Program-made: the position numbers and the translations under genes | The notes under the pieces: generated by a model | What the model saw: the letters and a program-made list of their open reading frames with translations, nothing else | Database searches by the model: none | What the model was told of the DNA's origin: nothing | Part shown: positions 9,119 through 18,672 of the stretch, one piece after another | Layout: the number at the start of each line of letters is the position of its first letter | Numbering within the stretch: position 1 is the stretch's first letter | Source of the DNA: Paenibacillus agri | GTDB lineage: Bacteria > Bacillota > Bacilli > Paenibacillales > Paenibacillaceae | Reading direction: 5' to 3' | NCBI RefSeq assembly: GCF_013359945.1 | Contig: NZ_JABWCS010000207.1 | Coordinates: 62,001-126,000 of the forward strand | DNA: 64,000 bases

Positions 9119-11425
9119 TTAAAAAAACTTTCGGATCACTCCCGTTAAGGTCTCACTCGTGACCGGCTTGCTAATATATTCATCCATACCTGTTGCCAGA
9201 CATAGCTCCCGGTCGCCTTTTAGTGCATTAGCCGTTACCGCAACAATAATCGGCTGCTTCTCCGGCGGGAGCGTCTCTTTAATATATTTCGTAGCCTCTA
9301 GGCCGTTCGTCCGTGGCATCTGTATATCCATAAAGACCAGATCGAAGGATTCACAGGTTATCCGCTGCATGACGACGGTTCCGTCAGATGCCAGCTCCAC
9401 AGAGTGCCCGCGTTTCTCCAGCATTTTTTTCAAAACAACCTGGTTAATCTCGTTATCTTCGGCAACCAGAATCCGCAAGGGACGATCCTCCGAGCCTGTC
9501 AAAGATTGTGTGTCATTCTGCCCTACTTCGGCCATTGTTACATTGGCGTCATCCAGAAAAACCGCAGTGAATACGAACGTCGCCCCTGGCTCCGCTCTCC
9601 TGTGTAAGGTAATTTGTCCACCCATAAGCTCCACTAGCTTCTTCGTGATGGCCAGCCCAAGTCCTGTCCCCTCATGCCGCCGATTCATAAAATGATCGAG
9701 TTGGTAAAAAGGCTCAAACAAGCGGCCCTGCAGCTCTTCCGGGATCCCAATTCCGGTATCGGAAACGGAGAATTCCAGCATACTTCTGCCTTCTTTCTGC
9801 TCTACGACCCTTACCTCGAGCAGGATGCCGCCGGTATAGGTGAACTTGACCGCATTGCCAACCAGATTGAGTAACACCTGCTTAAGGCGCTCCCCATCAC
9901 CCACCAAATGTGTCGGCACCTCAGCATTGACCTGGGTCTCGATGTACAGTCCTTTAATCTCCGCTTTATGACTCAGCACATTCATTACAGAAGCAATGCA
10001 GAGCCGCAAGTCGAAACGATCCTCATGCAGCTCTGTCTTACCAGCTTCGATTTTGGAAAAGTCCAGAATATCGTTAATAATTGCCAACAGCGTATCTCCG
10101 CTCTGGCGAATAATCTCCAGGTATTCATGCTGTACCGATTGCGGTTCGCTCATCTCCAGCAGCAGATCGGTCATTCCAATCACTCCGTTCATCGGGGTGC
10201 GGATTTCATGACTCATCATCGCCAGAAAATCGCTCTTGGCGCGGTTCGTATGTTCAGCCGTTTCTTTAGCAATCATCAGCTTTTTCTGTTCAGTAATATC
10301 CTTAACGATAATGTAGAACCCTACCCGGCTTCCACTAATAACAATAGGCGCTATACTAGTCAGCACCTCGACCATATGACCATCCTTGTGCCTGATCTCT
10401 TCGATGTTCCGCTCTCCCCAGTGATTCCCGGAAGAGTGATCCAGAATGTCTTTCAGGTGCTCTGCGCCCACAATGCTCGATACGTTCATTCCGGCCAACT
10501 CGGAGATCGTATATCCCGTAAGTTCGCACGCCTTGTCGTTCCCGTTGATGATATCGCCTTCCAGCCCCAGGGAAATTACCGCATCATGGTTGTACTTCTT
10601 AAGAGATGTGTAGCGCTCTACCGATTCCTGCAACTTCCGTTCAACCATCTTACGTTCGGTAATGTCACGGCCTACTGCAACAATGCCCCGACCGCCTTCA
10701 TCCTCTAGCACCCGCAGCGTATACTCAATCCACAAATAATGCCCCTCTGCATGCCGGGTACGCAACTGAACACTGCTATAAGCTAACGCGCCCGGCATCT
10801 GGAGCGCATTGAGATCATCCGGATGAATATAGCTGCTGACATTCTGCCCTACCAGTTGTTCCGGCTCATAACCCAGCACTTCATGAACTGAGGGTGAGCA
10901 ATAGCGGCAGAGGCTGTCTGGTGTCGCCACGTATACGATATCCCTGATATTATCTGCAATGAGCCGGAACAAGTCAGCGCTATCCGATAGAAAATCCTCC
11001 TTGCACCCAGGCCCGGTTAGTCCCCTTAACAGCACCGTATAAAAGAGCAGCTTCCCCGTCGACGGTTCATTGATCCGCGTAATCCGAATGATTAAAGCTA
11101 CAGGGTTCATTGCCTGGTGCACCAGCTTCAACGTACACTCGAAAAAAGAGATCTCGCTTGCTGCCAGCGCTCCCATCTGTTTGTGGTAAAGCTCCTTGTA
11201 GTCTCTGTGTAAAAACTCACTCAATGGCCGCCCCAGTAGTTGCTCTTCCGAATAACCCAGCAATCCAGTTACACCAGAATTAACACTTGTCCAAGTTTCT
11301 TCCGGGGAGAGAAAAGCCTCACCTGCTCCTACCCCGTCTTGCACATCTTTCAACCGGGAATCTTCTTTATCCGACTGATGCCCCAACATCTGTCCCACCG
11401 CCGTTTCGTGGAGTAAGGCTAGCAT
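9119..11425 (-). CDS. Cytosolic PAS-PAS-PAS hybrid histidine kinase with receiver domain
   Basis: Signalling kinase of 768 residues with no transmembrane segment. Three PAS modules lie at about 40-145, 150-270 and 272-390 (TGLLGYSEEQLLG; RDIVYVATPDSLCRYCSPSV ... GRDITERK; AVISLGLEGDIINGND ... VKDITEQKK). HisKA at about 397-465 has the phospho-His in SHEIRTPMNGVIG. HATPase_c lies at about 505-620 (GNAVKFT, DTGIGIPEE, GTGLGLAI). A receiver domain at about 652-768 has the phospho-Asp near 700 (DLVFMDIQMP) and the conserved KP near 101 of the domain. The signal and the output partner are unknown. The first ATG has no clear ribosome site; ATG at codon 13 after GGTGGGA is an alternative. Confidence 0.92.
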   Translation of the reverse strand: MLALLHETAVGQMLGHQSDKEDSRLKDVQDGVGAGEAFLSPEETWTSVNSGVTGLLGYSEEQLLGRPLSEFLHRDYKELYHKQMGALAASEISFFECTLKLVHQAMNPVALIIRITRINEPSTGKLLFYTVLLRGLTGPGCKEDFLSDSADLFRLIADNIRDIVYVATPDSLCRYCSPSVHEVLGYEPEQLVGQNVSSYIHPDDLNALQMPGALAYSSVQLRTRHAEGHYLWIEYTLRVLEDEGGRGIVAVGRDITERKMVERKLQESVERYTSLKKYNHDAVISLGLEGDIINGNDKACELTGYTISELAGMNVSSIVGAEHLKDILDHSSGNHWGERNIEEIRHKDGHMVEVLTSIAPIVISGSRVGFYIIVKDITEQKKLMIAKETAEHTNRAKSDFLAMMSHEIRTPMNGVIGMTDLLLEMSEPQSVQHEYLEIIRQSGDTLLAIINDILDFSKIEAGKTELHEDRFDLRLCIASVMNVLSHKAEIKGLYIETQVNAEVPTHLVGDGERLKQVLLNLVGNAVKFTYTGGILLEVRVVEQKEGRSMLEFSVSDTGIGIPEELQGRLFEPFYQLDHFMNRRHEGTGLGLAITKKLVELMGGQITLHRRAEPGATFVFTAVFLDDANVTMAEVGQNDTQSLTGSEDRPLRILVAEDNEINQVVLKKMLEKRGHSVELASDGTVVMQRITCESFDLVFMDIQMPRTNGLEATKYIKETLPPEKQPIIVAVTANALKGDRELCLATGMDEYISKPVTSETLTGVIRKFF

Positions 11426-11619
11426 TAAGCAAGCTATTTAATAGTTTAATTCTTTACTATAAATATCTGGTATAACTGCATGAAAGTCAATGTGAATAGA
11501 GGAGTTTATCTGTTCAGAACAGACGCTGGCGATTACGCTCCAAATGTACGATAATAATTCCATTCTTAAGTATCGACGGACCGAAAGATCAATATGCGAA
11601 ATAAAACAATAACTCAGAA

Positions 11620-11650
11620 ACTTACAATTCGTAAGTGATTATGATATAAT
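11620..11650 (+). promoter_or_regulatory. Promoter with overlapping palindromic operator of the LLM oxidoreductase gene
   Basis: TTACAA (11622-11627), a 17-bp spacer and TATAAT (11645-11650) form a near-consensus sigma-A promoter. ACTTAC-AATTC-GTAAGT (11620-11636) is a perfect 6-bp-arm palindrome over the -35 box. Similar arms occur in operators of DUF24/HxlR-type redox regulators. Confidence 0.65.
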
Positions 11651-11716
11651 GCATGTATTCCATCCATACGGACATGCTTAACCAATTAATCTATGAATAG
11701 CAAGGGGTTCGGAAGT

Positions 11717-12811
11717 ATGAGTAAGCCTATACAACAAGAGGCAGTTCCAGAATTTGAATTTGGCATTTATACACTTGGAGATATTGTGACCGACTGTCAC
11801 ACTGGAAAAACAATCACCCCGCGGCAGCGGCTGGATGAGGTGATTGCCGCTGCCAAGTTAGCCGATGAGGCGGGACTTGATGTCTTTGGTGTCGGTGAGC
11901 ATCACCGGCTGGATTTTGTCATCTCCTCAGTGCCTGTCGTCCTGGCAGCTGTGTCGCAGGTCACGCGCCGAATCAAGCTGACCAGCGCTACTACTGTGCT
12001 TAGTACCATTGATCCTGTCCGGGTCTTCGAGGACTTTGCCACACTTGATCTGCTATCTAATGGACGAGCCGAGATCATTGCTGGACGCGGTGCTTTCCTG
12101 GAATCTTTTCCCCTGTTCGGCTATGATCTTGAAGACTATCATCGCTTGTTCGCCGAGAACATCCAGCTACTCCAGGAGCTAAATCAGCATGAAATTATTA
12201 ACTGGGAAGGCTCGTACCGCTCCTCCCTCAGAAATGCGGAGATTGCGCCTAGGCCCGTACAGCATAAGCTCCCGCTCTGGGTTGGAGTGGGCGGTTCACC
12301 CGAGAGTGCAAAGAAAGCTGGAGCACTGGGCACGGGGCTTGCCATTGCCATCCTGAACGGAAATCCAGCGCCTTTCAAGGAGCTTGCCGATAGCTATCGC
12401 CGCTCCGGCATGGAGGCCGGTCATTCCCTTGAATCCCTGAAGATTGCTATTACAAGTCATGGCTATATTGCAGAAACTACACAACAGGCGCTTGATGAAT
12501 TTTATCCATACTATTATAGCTACCGTAATTCCATTAGTCCGAGCCGAGAGCAGAGATATACAGTATCCCGCAGCGAGTTCGATCAATGTGCTGCCTTCGA
12601 TAATACCTTAGCGGTGGGCAGTCCTCAGCAAATTATTGAGAAGATCCTTTACCAGCATGAGCTATTCGGACACAACCGCTTCATGACTCAACTGGATATC
12701 GGCGGACTTCCATTCGCCAAGGTGGCATCAGCCATCGAACTGCTAGCTACCAAAGTAGCCCCTGTCGTACGACGGGAAATTGCCAAAAAGACCTCTTCAG
12801 TCTCCCTTTAA
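11717..12811 (+). CDS. LLM-class flavin-dependent oxidoreductase
   Basis: Luciferase-like monooxygenase family protein of 364 residues, expected to use FMNH2 and oxygen on an unknown organic substrate. Typical features are FEFGIYTLGDIV at the start, AKLADEAGLDVFGVGEHHR (EHH motif), the TSATTVLSTIDPVRVFEDFATLDLLSNGRAEIIAGRG region quoted here only by its ends (TSATTVLS, GRAEIIAGRG), and LPLWVGVGGSPESA. ATG at 11717 is chosen over 11693 because AAGGGG precedes it, while the earlier ATG has no site. The palindrome over its -35 box suggests control by a thiol- or aldehyde-responsive repressor that is not adjacent. Confidence 0.9.
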   Translation: MSKPIQQEAVPEFEFGIYTLGDIVTDCHTGKTITPRQRLDEVIAAAKLADEAGLDVFGVGEHHRLDFVISSVPVVLAAVSQVTRRIKLTSATTVLSTIDPVRVFEDFATLDLLSNGRAEIIAGRGAFLESFPLFGYDLEDYHRLFAENIQLLQELNQHEIINWEGSYRSSLRNAEIAPRPVQHKLPLWVGVGGSPESAKKAGALGTGLAIAILNGNPAPFKELADSYRRSGMEAGHSLESLKIAITSHGYIAETTQQALDEFYPYYYSYRNSISPSREQRYTVSRSEFDQCAAFDNTLAVGSPQQIIEKILYQHELFGHNRFMTQLDIGGLPFAKVASAIELLATKVAPVVRREIAKKTSSVSL

Positions 12812-12966
12812 AAGGGCCTTCTGCCGGATTTTTTTGTAGCGTCTCCATGGTATAATCTAAAGCTTCACGGGCATTATCCAATTCTTTCGTTCATGAATTG
12901 GGTAATGAGCCTAAGGCTGATTCTTTCAGATTCAGCCCCAGAATATTTCCCGGAAGCGAGGTACCT

Positions 12967-14085
12967 ATGAAGAAACTATTAGGCATTGCTATGCTAGCCT
13001 TATGCATATTCAGCATAGGGCTGCAGCCTCCCAAAGCCGCTGCCGCGGTCAGCTATACTGCCAAAGTAAATGCTGATTCCTTGAATGTGCGCAGCGAGCC
13101 GGCCAAGAATGCAGTCATCACGGGGTCACTGAAGAACGGTACGGTGGTAAGTGTCACAGACGAACAACATGGCTGGCTGAAGGTCAAGTCCGGTTCAACT
13201 TCCGGCTGGGTTGCTGGCTACTATCTTCTGAAGACCAACGGAACGCCTACTGCCGGAACGACCGTAGCGGTCAAGGCAACGCCGGCGGTTAAGACATCCA
13301 CCGGAAACAGCATGAACGCCAAAGCCACGGTTACCGCAAGCTCCCTGCGAATCAGGAGTGGCCCAGGCACCAGCTATAGCGCGCTGGGCTCACTGAAAGC
13401 ACAGGATACGGTAACCATCCTGCAGCGCCAGAACGGATGGCTAAAAATCCGCACAGCCAGCGGAGATACCGGCTGGGTCTCGGACCAATACATCCGCAGC
13501 GGAGCAACGGTCACAAATAGCGCTCCGCCTCCTTCTTCCGGCGGCCTGAAGGGCAAGCTGATCGTGGTGGACCCCGGCCATGGCGGGAGTGATCCCGGCA
13601 TGCTTGGCACCACCTACGGCACGCTCGAAAAAGATTTGAATCTGCAGACAGCCTTCTATGTCCGCGATTACCTGCAGGCGGCCGGCGCCCGGGTCGAGAT
13701 GACCCGAACGAAAGACGTGAAGCCTTCGCTGGCTCAGCGTGCCCAGCTCGGCAAGACGCTCGGAGCGGATGCCTTTGTAAGCATCCATTATAATTCCTCA
13801 CCGAAGAAGATATCCGGAACGTTGACCTTCTTCTATTCCGAAAGCACTGACCTGAAGCTGGCTCGGGCAATTGAAGCCCGGCTGGGACAAGGCATCGGCC
13901 TGAAGAGCAACGGCGTGTCCTTCGGCGATTATCACATCCTCAGGGAGAACTCGATACCGTCAGCCCTGATGGAGCTGGGCTTTCTCTCCACCCCCTCTGA
14001 TGAGGCGGTGGCCCGCACAGCCTCCTATCAGAAAAAAGCCGCCCAGGCTATAGCCAACGGGCTGGCCGATTATTTCAGGCGCTAA
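12967..14085 (+). CDS. Secreted N-acetylmuramoyl-L-alanine amidase with two SH3b domains
   Basis: Cell wall hydrolase cleaving the amide between N-acetylmuramic acid and L-alanine. A signal peptide at about 1-27 (MKKLLGIAMLALCIFSIGL, cleavage near AAAA) is followed by SH3b at about 30-85 (VNADSLNVRSEPAKN), SH3b at about 113-175 (VTASSLRIRSGPGTSYSALG) and Amidase_3 at about 195-370. Zn ligands and catalytic residues are visible in VVDPGHGGSDPG, the Glu of GTLEKDLN, VSIHYNS and LMELGFLS. The start at 12967 fits GGAAGCGAGG and the signal peptide; the longer frame from 12898 would bury the signal. It ends at a strong terminator shared with mntH. Confidence 0.93.
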   Translation: MKKLLGIAMLALCIFSIGLQPPKAAAAVSYTAKVNADSLNVRSEPAKNAVITGSLKNGTVVSVTDEQHGWLKVKSGSTSGWVAGYYLLKTNGTPTAGTTVAVKATPAVKTSTGNSMNAKATVTASSLRIRSGPGTSYSALGSLKAQDTVTILQRQNGWLKIRTASGDTGWVSDQYIRSGATVTNSAPPPSSGGLKGKLIVVDPGHGGSDPGMLGTTYGTLEKDLNLQTAFYVRDYLQAAGARVEMTRTKDVKPSLAQRAQLGKTLGADAFVSIHYNSSPKKISGTLTFFYSESTDLKLARAIEARLGQGIGLKSNGVSFGDYHILRENSIPSALMELGFLSTPSDEAVARTASYQKKAAQAIANGLADYFRR

Positions 14086-14107
14086 GGCATTCGCGCCATG
14101 GCATATC

Positions 14108-14160
14108 AAAAGCCCAGGCCTCTTATCCGTTCTACAAGGATAAGAGGCCTGGGCTTTTTT
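14108..14160. terminator. Bidirectional terminator between amidase and mntH
   Basis: AAAAGCCCAGGCCTCTTATC pairs with GATAAGAGGCCTGGGCTTTT around a 9-10 nt loop; T-runs on both strands serve the two convergent genes. Confidence 0.92.
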
Positions 14161-14172
14161 GATCTTTTCATT

Positions 14173-15465
14173 TTAATACAACATTTCAAAGACTAAGAAC
14201 AAGTTCAGCAGAACCACCAGAGCCGAGATAATCCAGCCTGTGATGGAAGTAATCCGCAGATTGACCAGCCCGCCCATAATTTGACGATTGCTTGTGAAGA
14301 TAATCAAAGGAATAAGTGCAAAAGCAATCCCGAACGACAGCACCACCTGACTCATGATCAAGGCGTCTGTAGCGTTCACACCGGCAATAATAATCGCAAG
14401 TGGGGGAATTGTAGTGATCGCCCGGCGCAGGTACAGATTAATTCTTTTATTGATGAAGCCCTGCATAACAACGTCTCCGGCCATGGTGCCCACTGAAGAG
14501 CTGGATAATCCGGCAATGAGCAGCCCGAGTCCAAAGGAAACGGCCGTAACAGGTCCGGCTAATTCGCGGAACTGATGAAAGGCTACATTCAGATCCTCAA
14601 CGACCATGCCGTTCTTGAAGAACAGTGCGGCAGAGACTACAATCATTGCCATGTTGACTGCACCCGCAATGATCATGGCGATGATAATATCCGCCAGTTC
14701 CAGCTTGAAAATCTTCTTCTTCTCCGCTTCATTCCGGCCGACCACACGGTCTTGCGTCAGCGAGGAATGCAGATAGATCGCATGCGGCATTACCGTTGCG
14801 CCCAGAATACCTGCGGCCAAAAGAATGCTGTCCACACCATCGAATCTGGGAGTAAACATGCCCACGGCTACTGCGCCCATATCCGGCTTGGATACAATCA
14901 CTTGGAAAGTAAACGCCAGCACGACGATTAATACCATGGCGCCGATTCCCGCTTCCAATGAACGGTACCCGCGCCGCTGTAGCTCCAGTATGGCAAACGA
15001 CCCAACGGCGGTAATCAAAGCGGCTGGCAGCATAGGAATGCCAAATAGTAAATATAACCCTAACGCCGCTCCTATAAACTCAGCTAAGTCTGTAGCAATA
15101 ATTACAAGTTCACTTTGTATCCAGAGAAAAATCGATACGCCTTTGGGGAATCGGTCATGCGCAATTTCAGGTAAATTCTTACCGGTAGCGATGCCCAGTT
15201 TGGCTGACAGAGATTGGATCAGTACCGCCATCAGATTAGAGGCGACAATCACCCATAGCAGCAGATATCCATACTTGGACCCTGCTGTAATATTTGTAGC
15301 AAAATTACCGGGATCGAGATAGGCAACCGCTGCTATAAAAGCAGGTCCGAGAAATGGCAACAGCCGTTTCAGACCTTTGACTTCTCCGTCCAATACAGCT
15401 TGGGCAGATATCTTGACTTTCTTTTCTTTGATCAGTTTTTGTTCCGCAACTTGTTGCTCCAACAT
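14173..15465 (-). CDS. mntH: Nramp-family Mn(II)/divalent metal transporter
   Basis: Proton-coupled Mn2+ (and Fe2+) importer of 430 residues with about 11 transmembrane helices. The DPGN motif of helix 1 is in AAVAYLDPGNFATNI and the MPH motif of helix 6 is in LGATVMPHAIYLHSS, which together mark the Nramp metal site. ATG at 15463-15465 follows AGGAGGGATAG; the frame open to 15525 would override this site. Upstream is a near-perfect promoter with an MntR-like box between the -10 and the gene, so repression by Mn-bound MntR is likely. Confidence 0.94.
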   Translation of the reverse strand: MLEQQVAEQKLIKEKKVKISAQAVLDGEVKGLKRLLPFLGPAFIAAVAYLDPGNFATNITAGSKYGYLLLWVIVASNLMAVLIQSLSAKLGIATGKNLPEIAHDRFPKGVSIFLWIQSELVIIATDLAEFIGAALGLYLLFGIPMLPAALITAVGSFAILELQRRGYRSLEAGIGAMVLIVVLAFTFQVIVSKPDMGAVAVGMFTPRFDGVDSILLAAGILGATVMPHAIYLHSSLTQDRVVGRNEAEKKKIFKLELADIIIAMIIAGAVNMAMIVVSAALFFKNGMVVEDLNVAFHQFRELAGPVTAVSFGLGLLIAGLSSSSVGTMAGDVVMQGFINKRINLYLRRAITTIPPLAIIIAGVNATDALIMSQVVLSFGIAFALIPLIIFTSNRQIMGGLVNLRITSITGWIISALVVLLNLFLVFEMLY

Positions 15466-15507
15466 GTCTATCCCTCCTCTTGCCCGGGAAAGTTGTCTAT
15501 ATACACG

Positions 15508-15566
15508 AAAGTTTCCTCGATGCAACTTTATAGTTGAATTATAGTCCCTTCCATGTAAAATGTAAA
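15508..15566 (-). promoter_or_regulatory. mntH promoter with MntR-like box
   Basis: On the minus strand TTTACA (15561-15566), 17 bp, TATAAT (15538-15543). Downstream at 15508-15527 lies GTTGCATCGAGGAAACTTT, close to the MntR box of Bacillus (TTTGCCTTAAGGAAACT). Confidence 0.75.
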
Positions 15567-15603
15567 TAGATTTTCATTTCAAATCTTTTCATTTTAAATT
15601 CAT

Positions 15604-16269
15604 TTATTTCTTCTGCAAAGAAAGCTTATCGATCATATAACTGGTCAGAGCATTCAGATGGTTGCCGATGGTGATGCCTGTTTCCTGCTCTGCCTGCCGG
15701 GCCGCAGGAGCCATGGAGAGCTGGGCAGCAACGATACGGATACCGGGATTCTCGTGAGCCGCGCGCTTTAATCCAGACGACACCAGCGCGGTATACTCAT
15801 CTTTTTTCCCCTGCATAATCAGACTGAACGTATGCTCCAGCACGCTGGATTCTACAAGCACCTTACGTCCTGTGGCCTTACAATAATGCTGGAACTGCTC
15901 CATCGTCCCTGTAACCGTATTTGGATTGGTGAAAACGAAGCGAACAGGTTCATCAGACCGGCAGGCATCCTGAAATAATGGGTCATCTATCTTTATGACG
16001 GGAATAGGCAATGGGTGAAGACTTTCCCGATATACCGCGGTAAAAAAAGTGCAAGTGATCAGGATAGCATCGACATGGCAGGCTGAAATCCAGCTCAGGG
16101 TCTCCCTCACCTTGGTCTCCACAGTTTCATTATTAAAATCGGCGTCCATTTTTATGCGATCCAGACCTGGATCTACAAAATGTACCAGTTCCACTTCATG
16201 GCCAGCCAAAGCTTTCTCGATGTGCTCGATATTGGAATAATGCGCATGATAACAGCCTATTCTTGTCAT
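15604..16269 (-). CDS. Aspartate/glutamate racemase superfamily protein
   Basis: A 221-residue protein with features of the Asp/Glu/hydantoin racemase fold: an N-terminal strand MTRIGCYHAHY, the first catalytic-type motif ILITCTFFTAV with Cys near residue 94, and IRIVAAQLSMAPAAR at the place of the second half-site. The second catalytic Cys is not present there (AAQLSM), so racemase activity is doubtful; it may be a lyase or a binding protein. GGGGGAA precedes the ATG. It is separated from the arsenic operon by a terminator. Function unknown. Confidence 0.7.
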   Translation of the reverse strand: MTRIGCYHAHYSNIEHIEKALAGHEVELVHFVDPGLDRIKMDADFNNETVETKVRETLSWISACHVDAILITCTFFTAVYRESLHPLPIPVIKIDDPLFQDACRSDEPVRFVFTNPNTVTGTMEQFQHYCKATGRKVLVESSVLEHTFSLIMQGKKDEYTALVSSGLKRAAHENPGIRIVAAQLSMAPAARQAEQETGITIGNHLNALTSYMIDKLSLQKK

Positions 16270-16309
16270 GAGCTTGTTTCCCCCTTTTTCAATACATAAA
16301 TCCTAAAAC

Positions 16310-16343
16310 AAAAGGTCCCCTTCACACAAGTGAAAGGAACCTT
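16310..16343 (-). terminator. Terminator of the arsR-arsB-arsC-phosphatase run
   Basis: AAGGTTCCTTTCAC pairs with GTGAAGGGGACCTT on the minus strand and is followed by TTGTTTT. Confidence 0.8.
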
Positions 16344-16424
16344 ACAAAGCCTAAGCATCATCTATAGGTGAACTCCATAATTTTAACTGAACAAAAAGGA
16401 TGTACGGATGCTTCGATTGCTTTC

Positions 16425-16859
16425 CTATACTCCGGGTGGATACAATCGATTCAATACTTCACGCATTGCCCCTTTTATCTGGATATCCGGGCGTTTTTCT
16501 CTCGCTAAGTTTTCAGCTTCTTCTACCGTAGAAACTACCCCAAGTTCCATCAGCAGTCCCGTGGCAACCGTTCCTGTGCGGTTACGTCCACCTGCGCAAT
16601 GGAAGTAGACGGTTTTCCCACTGTTTACAGCTTCACTGATGGCTAGGACTGCCTGTTGTACAGAGGCGTCTTGTCCACTTTCATGCTCCACAATCGGATG
16701 ATGATGTCGGCTAACCTTATCCGGAAAACCCTCAGCTTTGGTGCCGTTGTCCCTCAGATCAAACACATCCGAAATCTCCTGCTCCTGAAGCGCCTCCAGC
16801 AAACCGTTCTCCCCGCCGATATACACTTTACCTTCAATAAGCTCATGATAGCCCGCCAT
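16425..16859 (-). CDS. Dual-specificity/tyrosine phosphatase-like protein in the ars operon
   Basis: A 144-residue cysteine phosphatase of the DSP/PTP-like group. The P-loop HCAGGRNRTG (about 87-96) holds the nucleophilic Cys and the Arg of the HCx5R signature. The general-acid loop may be in DLRDNGTKAEGFP. It starts 2 bp after arsC ends, so it is co-transcribed with arsC and arsB. DSP-like proteins do turn up in ars loci of Firmicutes, but their role in arsenic metabolism is not settled; since ArsC of the next gene shares the phosphatase-like fold, a linked function in arsenate handling is a reasonable guess. Confidence 0.85.
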   Translation of the reverse strand: MAGYHELIEGKVYIGGENGLLEALQEQEISDVFDLRDNGTKAEGFPDKVSRHHHPIVEHESGQDASVQQAVLAISEAVNSGKTVYFHCAGGRNRTGTVATGLLMELGVVSTVEEAENLAREKRPDIQIKGAMREVLNRLYPPGV

Positions 16860-16861
16860 AG

Positions 16862-17287
16862 TTATTCCCCTGTCTCCGCAAATTGCTTAATACGTGCGCC
16901 AATCTGGTCACGGACGCTTTGAAATACTGCCCATTTCTCCTCTTCCGTCCCCTGAGCCTTGGCTGGATCATCGAAACCCCAGTGCTCACGCTTTACCTTA
17001 GGCGGGGTTATTGGACATTTATCTGCGGCATCGCCACACAAGGTAACCACCAGATCTGCGTTATTCAAAAGATGGGAATCAATAATGTCGGAGGTTTGGC
17101 CCGAAATATCAATACCGGCTTCGCTCATGGCTTGTACCGCTTTGGGGTTCAGTCCATGGGCTTCAATTCCAGCGCTGTAGACATTCCAGTCCTTGCTCAA
17201 ATATTGCTTCGCCCAGCCTTCGGCCATCTGGCTCCGGCAAGCATTTCCTGTGCATAGAAAATAAAGAGTCTTCTTATCCATTTTCAT
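16862..17287 (-). CDS. arsC: Arsenate reductase, thioredoxin-coupled
   Basis: LMW-phosphatase-fold arsenate reductase that turns As(V) into As(III) using a Cys relay re-reduced by thioredoxin. The P-loop is CTGNACRS near residue 12-19; the other two Cys are in [13 protein letters not shown] (about 82 and 89). The length (139-141) is normal. Two starts are possible (17287, 4 nt after AGGAG, or 17281, 10 nt after it). It stands between arsB and the phosphatase gene in one run. Thioredoxin and its reductase are encoded about 15-19 kb away in this window. Confidence 0.95.
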   Translation of the reverse strand: MKMDKKTLYFLCTGNACRSQMAEGWAKQYLSKDWNVYSAGIEAHGLNPKAVQAMSEAGIDISGQTSDIIDSHLLNNADLVVTLCGDAADKCPITPPKVKREHWGFDDPAKAQGTEEEKWAVFQSVRDQIGARIKQFAETGE

Positions 17288-17302
17288 TGATCTCCTTTTA
17301 CA

Positions 17303-18592
17303 TTACAGAATAATTAACCATATATAGAGTCCTAACAGGGTAATAAACAGTGTGGGAACCGTCAGGATGATGCCTGTTTTAAAGTACGTTCCCCAGGATA
17401 TTTTCACACCTTTAGTAGAAAGTACATGTAGCCAAAGCAAGGTCGCCAGCGAACCGATCGGAGTAATCTTAGGTCCCAAATCCGACCCGATAACGTTCGC
17501 ATAAATCAAAGCTTCCTTCATGATTCCCGTCGTATGTGTAGCATCAATGGCGAGCGCGTCAATTAGAACCGTAGGCATATTGTTCATCACCGAGGAGAGG
17601 ATCGCGGCTATAAAGCCCATGCTCATCGTGGCGACGAATAATCCCTGATCTGTTGCCGCCCGCAGCACCTCTGCCAGTAAATCTGTAAGACCGGCATTCC
17701 GCAGCCCGTACACCACGACATACATCCCAATGGAGAAAAATACAATCGCCCAAGGCGCTCCCTTGATCACTTCCTTTGTGTTGACGGACGAACTATTCCT
17801 TGCCATCAGCAGGAAGAAAATCGCAATCACTCCGGCGACCGCTGACACAGGGATGTTCAGGAATTCGCTGACGAAATAGCCAACCAGCAAAATCGCGAGC
17901 ACGATCCAGGACAGCTTGAACATCTGTTGGTCTTTAATCGCCGCTTTGGGATTCTTTAGCTGAGTGCTGTCGAACTTCCTCGGGATGCTTTTGCGAAAAA
18001 AGAAGAATAACACCAGAATGCTTGCCACCAGCGAAAATAAGGTTGGGATGATCATCCGGCCCGCATATTCCATGAAGGTGATGCCGAAGAAATCGGCGGA
18101 CACGATGTTCACCAGATTGCTGACGATAAGAGGCAATGAAGTTGTATCAGCGATGAAGCCGCTGGCGATGATGAACGGAAACACCTTTTTCTCATCGAAT
18201 TTCAAGGCCCGCACCATGGCAAGCACAATCGGAGTGAGGATCAGCGCCGCACCATCATTGGCAAAAAACGCCGCCACCACTGCTCCCAGAATGGTCACAT
18301 AGACGAACAGCCGAATCCCGTTCCCATGGGCAGCGCGGGCCATATGCAGAGCAGCCCATTCGAAAAACCCGATATGGTCAAGGATCAATGAAATCAGGAT
18401 GATCGCAATGAAGGCTAATGTCGCATTCCACACAATCCCGGTGACATCAAGCACATCGTTAAGACTTACTACCCCTACCAGTAACGCCAAGATCGCCCCG
18501 CCACAGGCAGACCAGCCAATGGACAGGTTCTTAGGTTGCCAGATTACAAAAACTAGTGTGGCTATAAAAATTATAATTGCCCAAGCGGCCAC
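17303..18592 (-). CDS. arsB: ArsB arsenite efflux permease
   Basis: Arsenite/antimonite exporter of the ArsB/NhaD superfamily with about 12 helices ([49 protein letters not shown]). It exports As(OH)3 alone or powered by ArsA. The frame is open to 18622 from a TTG with no ribosome site; GTG at 18590-18592 stands 7 nt after GGAGG and is preferred, giving about 429 residues starting [14 protein letters not shown]. The gene follows arsR after about 137 bp that contain a second ArsR-type box, and ends 15 bp before arsC. Confidence 0.93.
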   Translation of the reverse strand: MAAWAIIIFIATLVFVIWQPKNLSIGWSACGGAILALLVGVVSLNDVLDVTGIVWNATLAFIAIILISLILDHIGFFEWAALHMARAAHGNGIRLFVYVTILGAVVAAFFANDGAALILTPIVLAMVRALKFDEKKVFPFIIASGFIADTTSLPLIVSNLVNIVSADFFGITFMEYAGRMIIPTLFSLVASILVLFFFFRKSIPRKFDSTQLKNPKAAIKDQQMFKLSWIVLAILLVGYFVSEFLNIPVSAVAGVIAIFFLLMARNSSSVNTKEVIKGAPWAIVFFSIGMYVVVYGLRNAGLTDLLAEVLRAATDQGLFVATMSMGFIAAILSSVMNNMPTVLIDALAIDATHTTGIMKEALIYANVIGSDLGPKITPIGSLATLLWLHVLSTKGVKISWGTYFKTGIILTVPTLFITLLGLYIWLIIL

Positions 18593-18672
18593 TGCTATAA
18601 CCTCCAGTTGGTTCTGATCCAATAAGATGAACTTAAAATATGAACATAAGGATCACTCTTCATCACACTAAA

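Noticed and set aside
15520..15545. Similarity of the mntH start region (TATAATTCAACTATAAAG) to the 20-bp ArsR-rhodanese operator
   Set aside because: Only about 10 bases match and most belong to the -10 box; an MntR box explains the region better.
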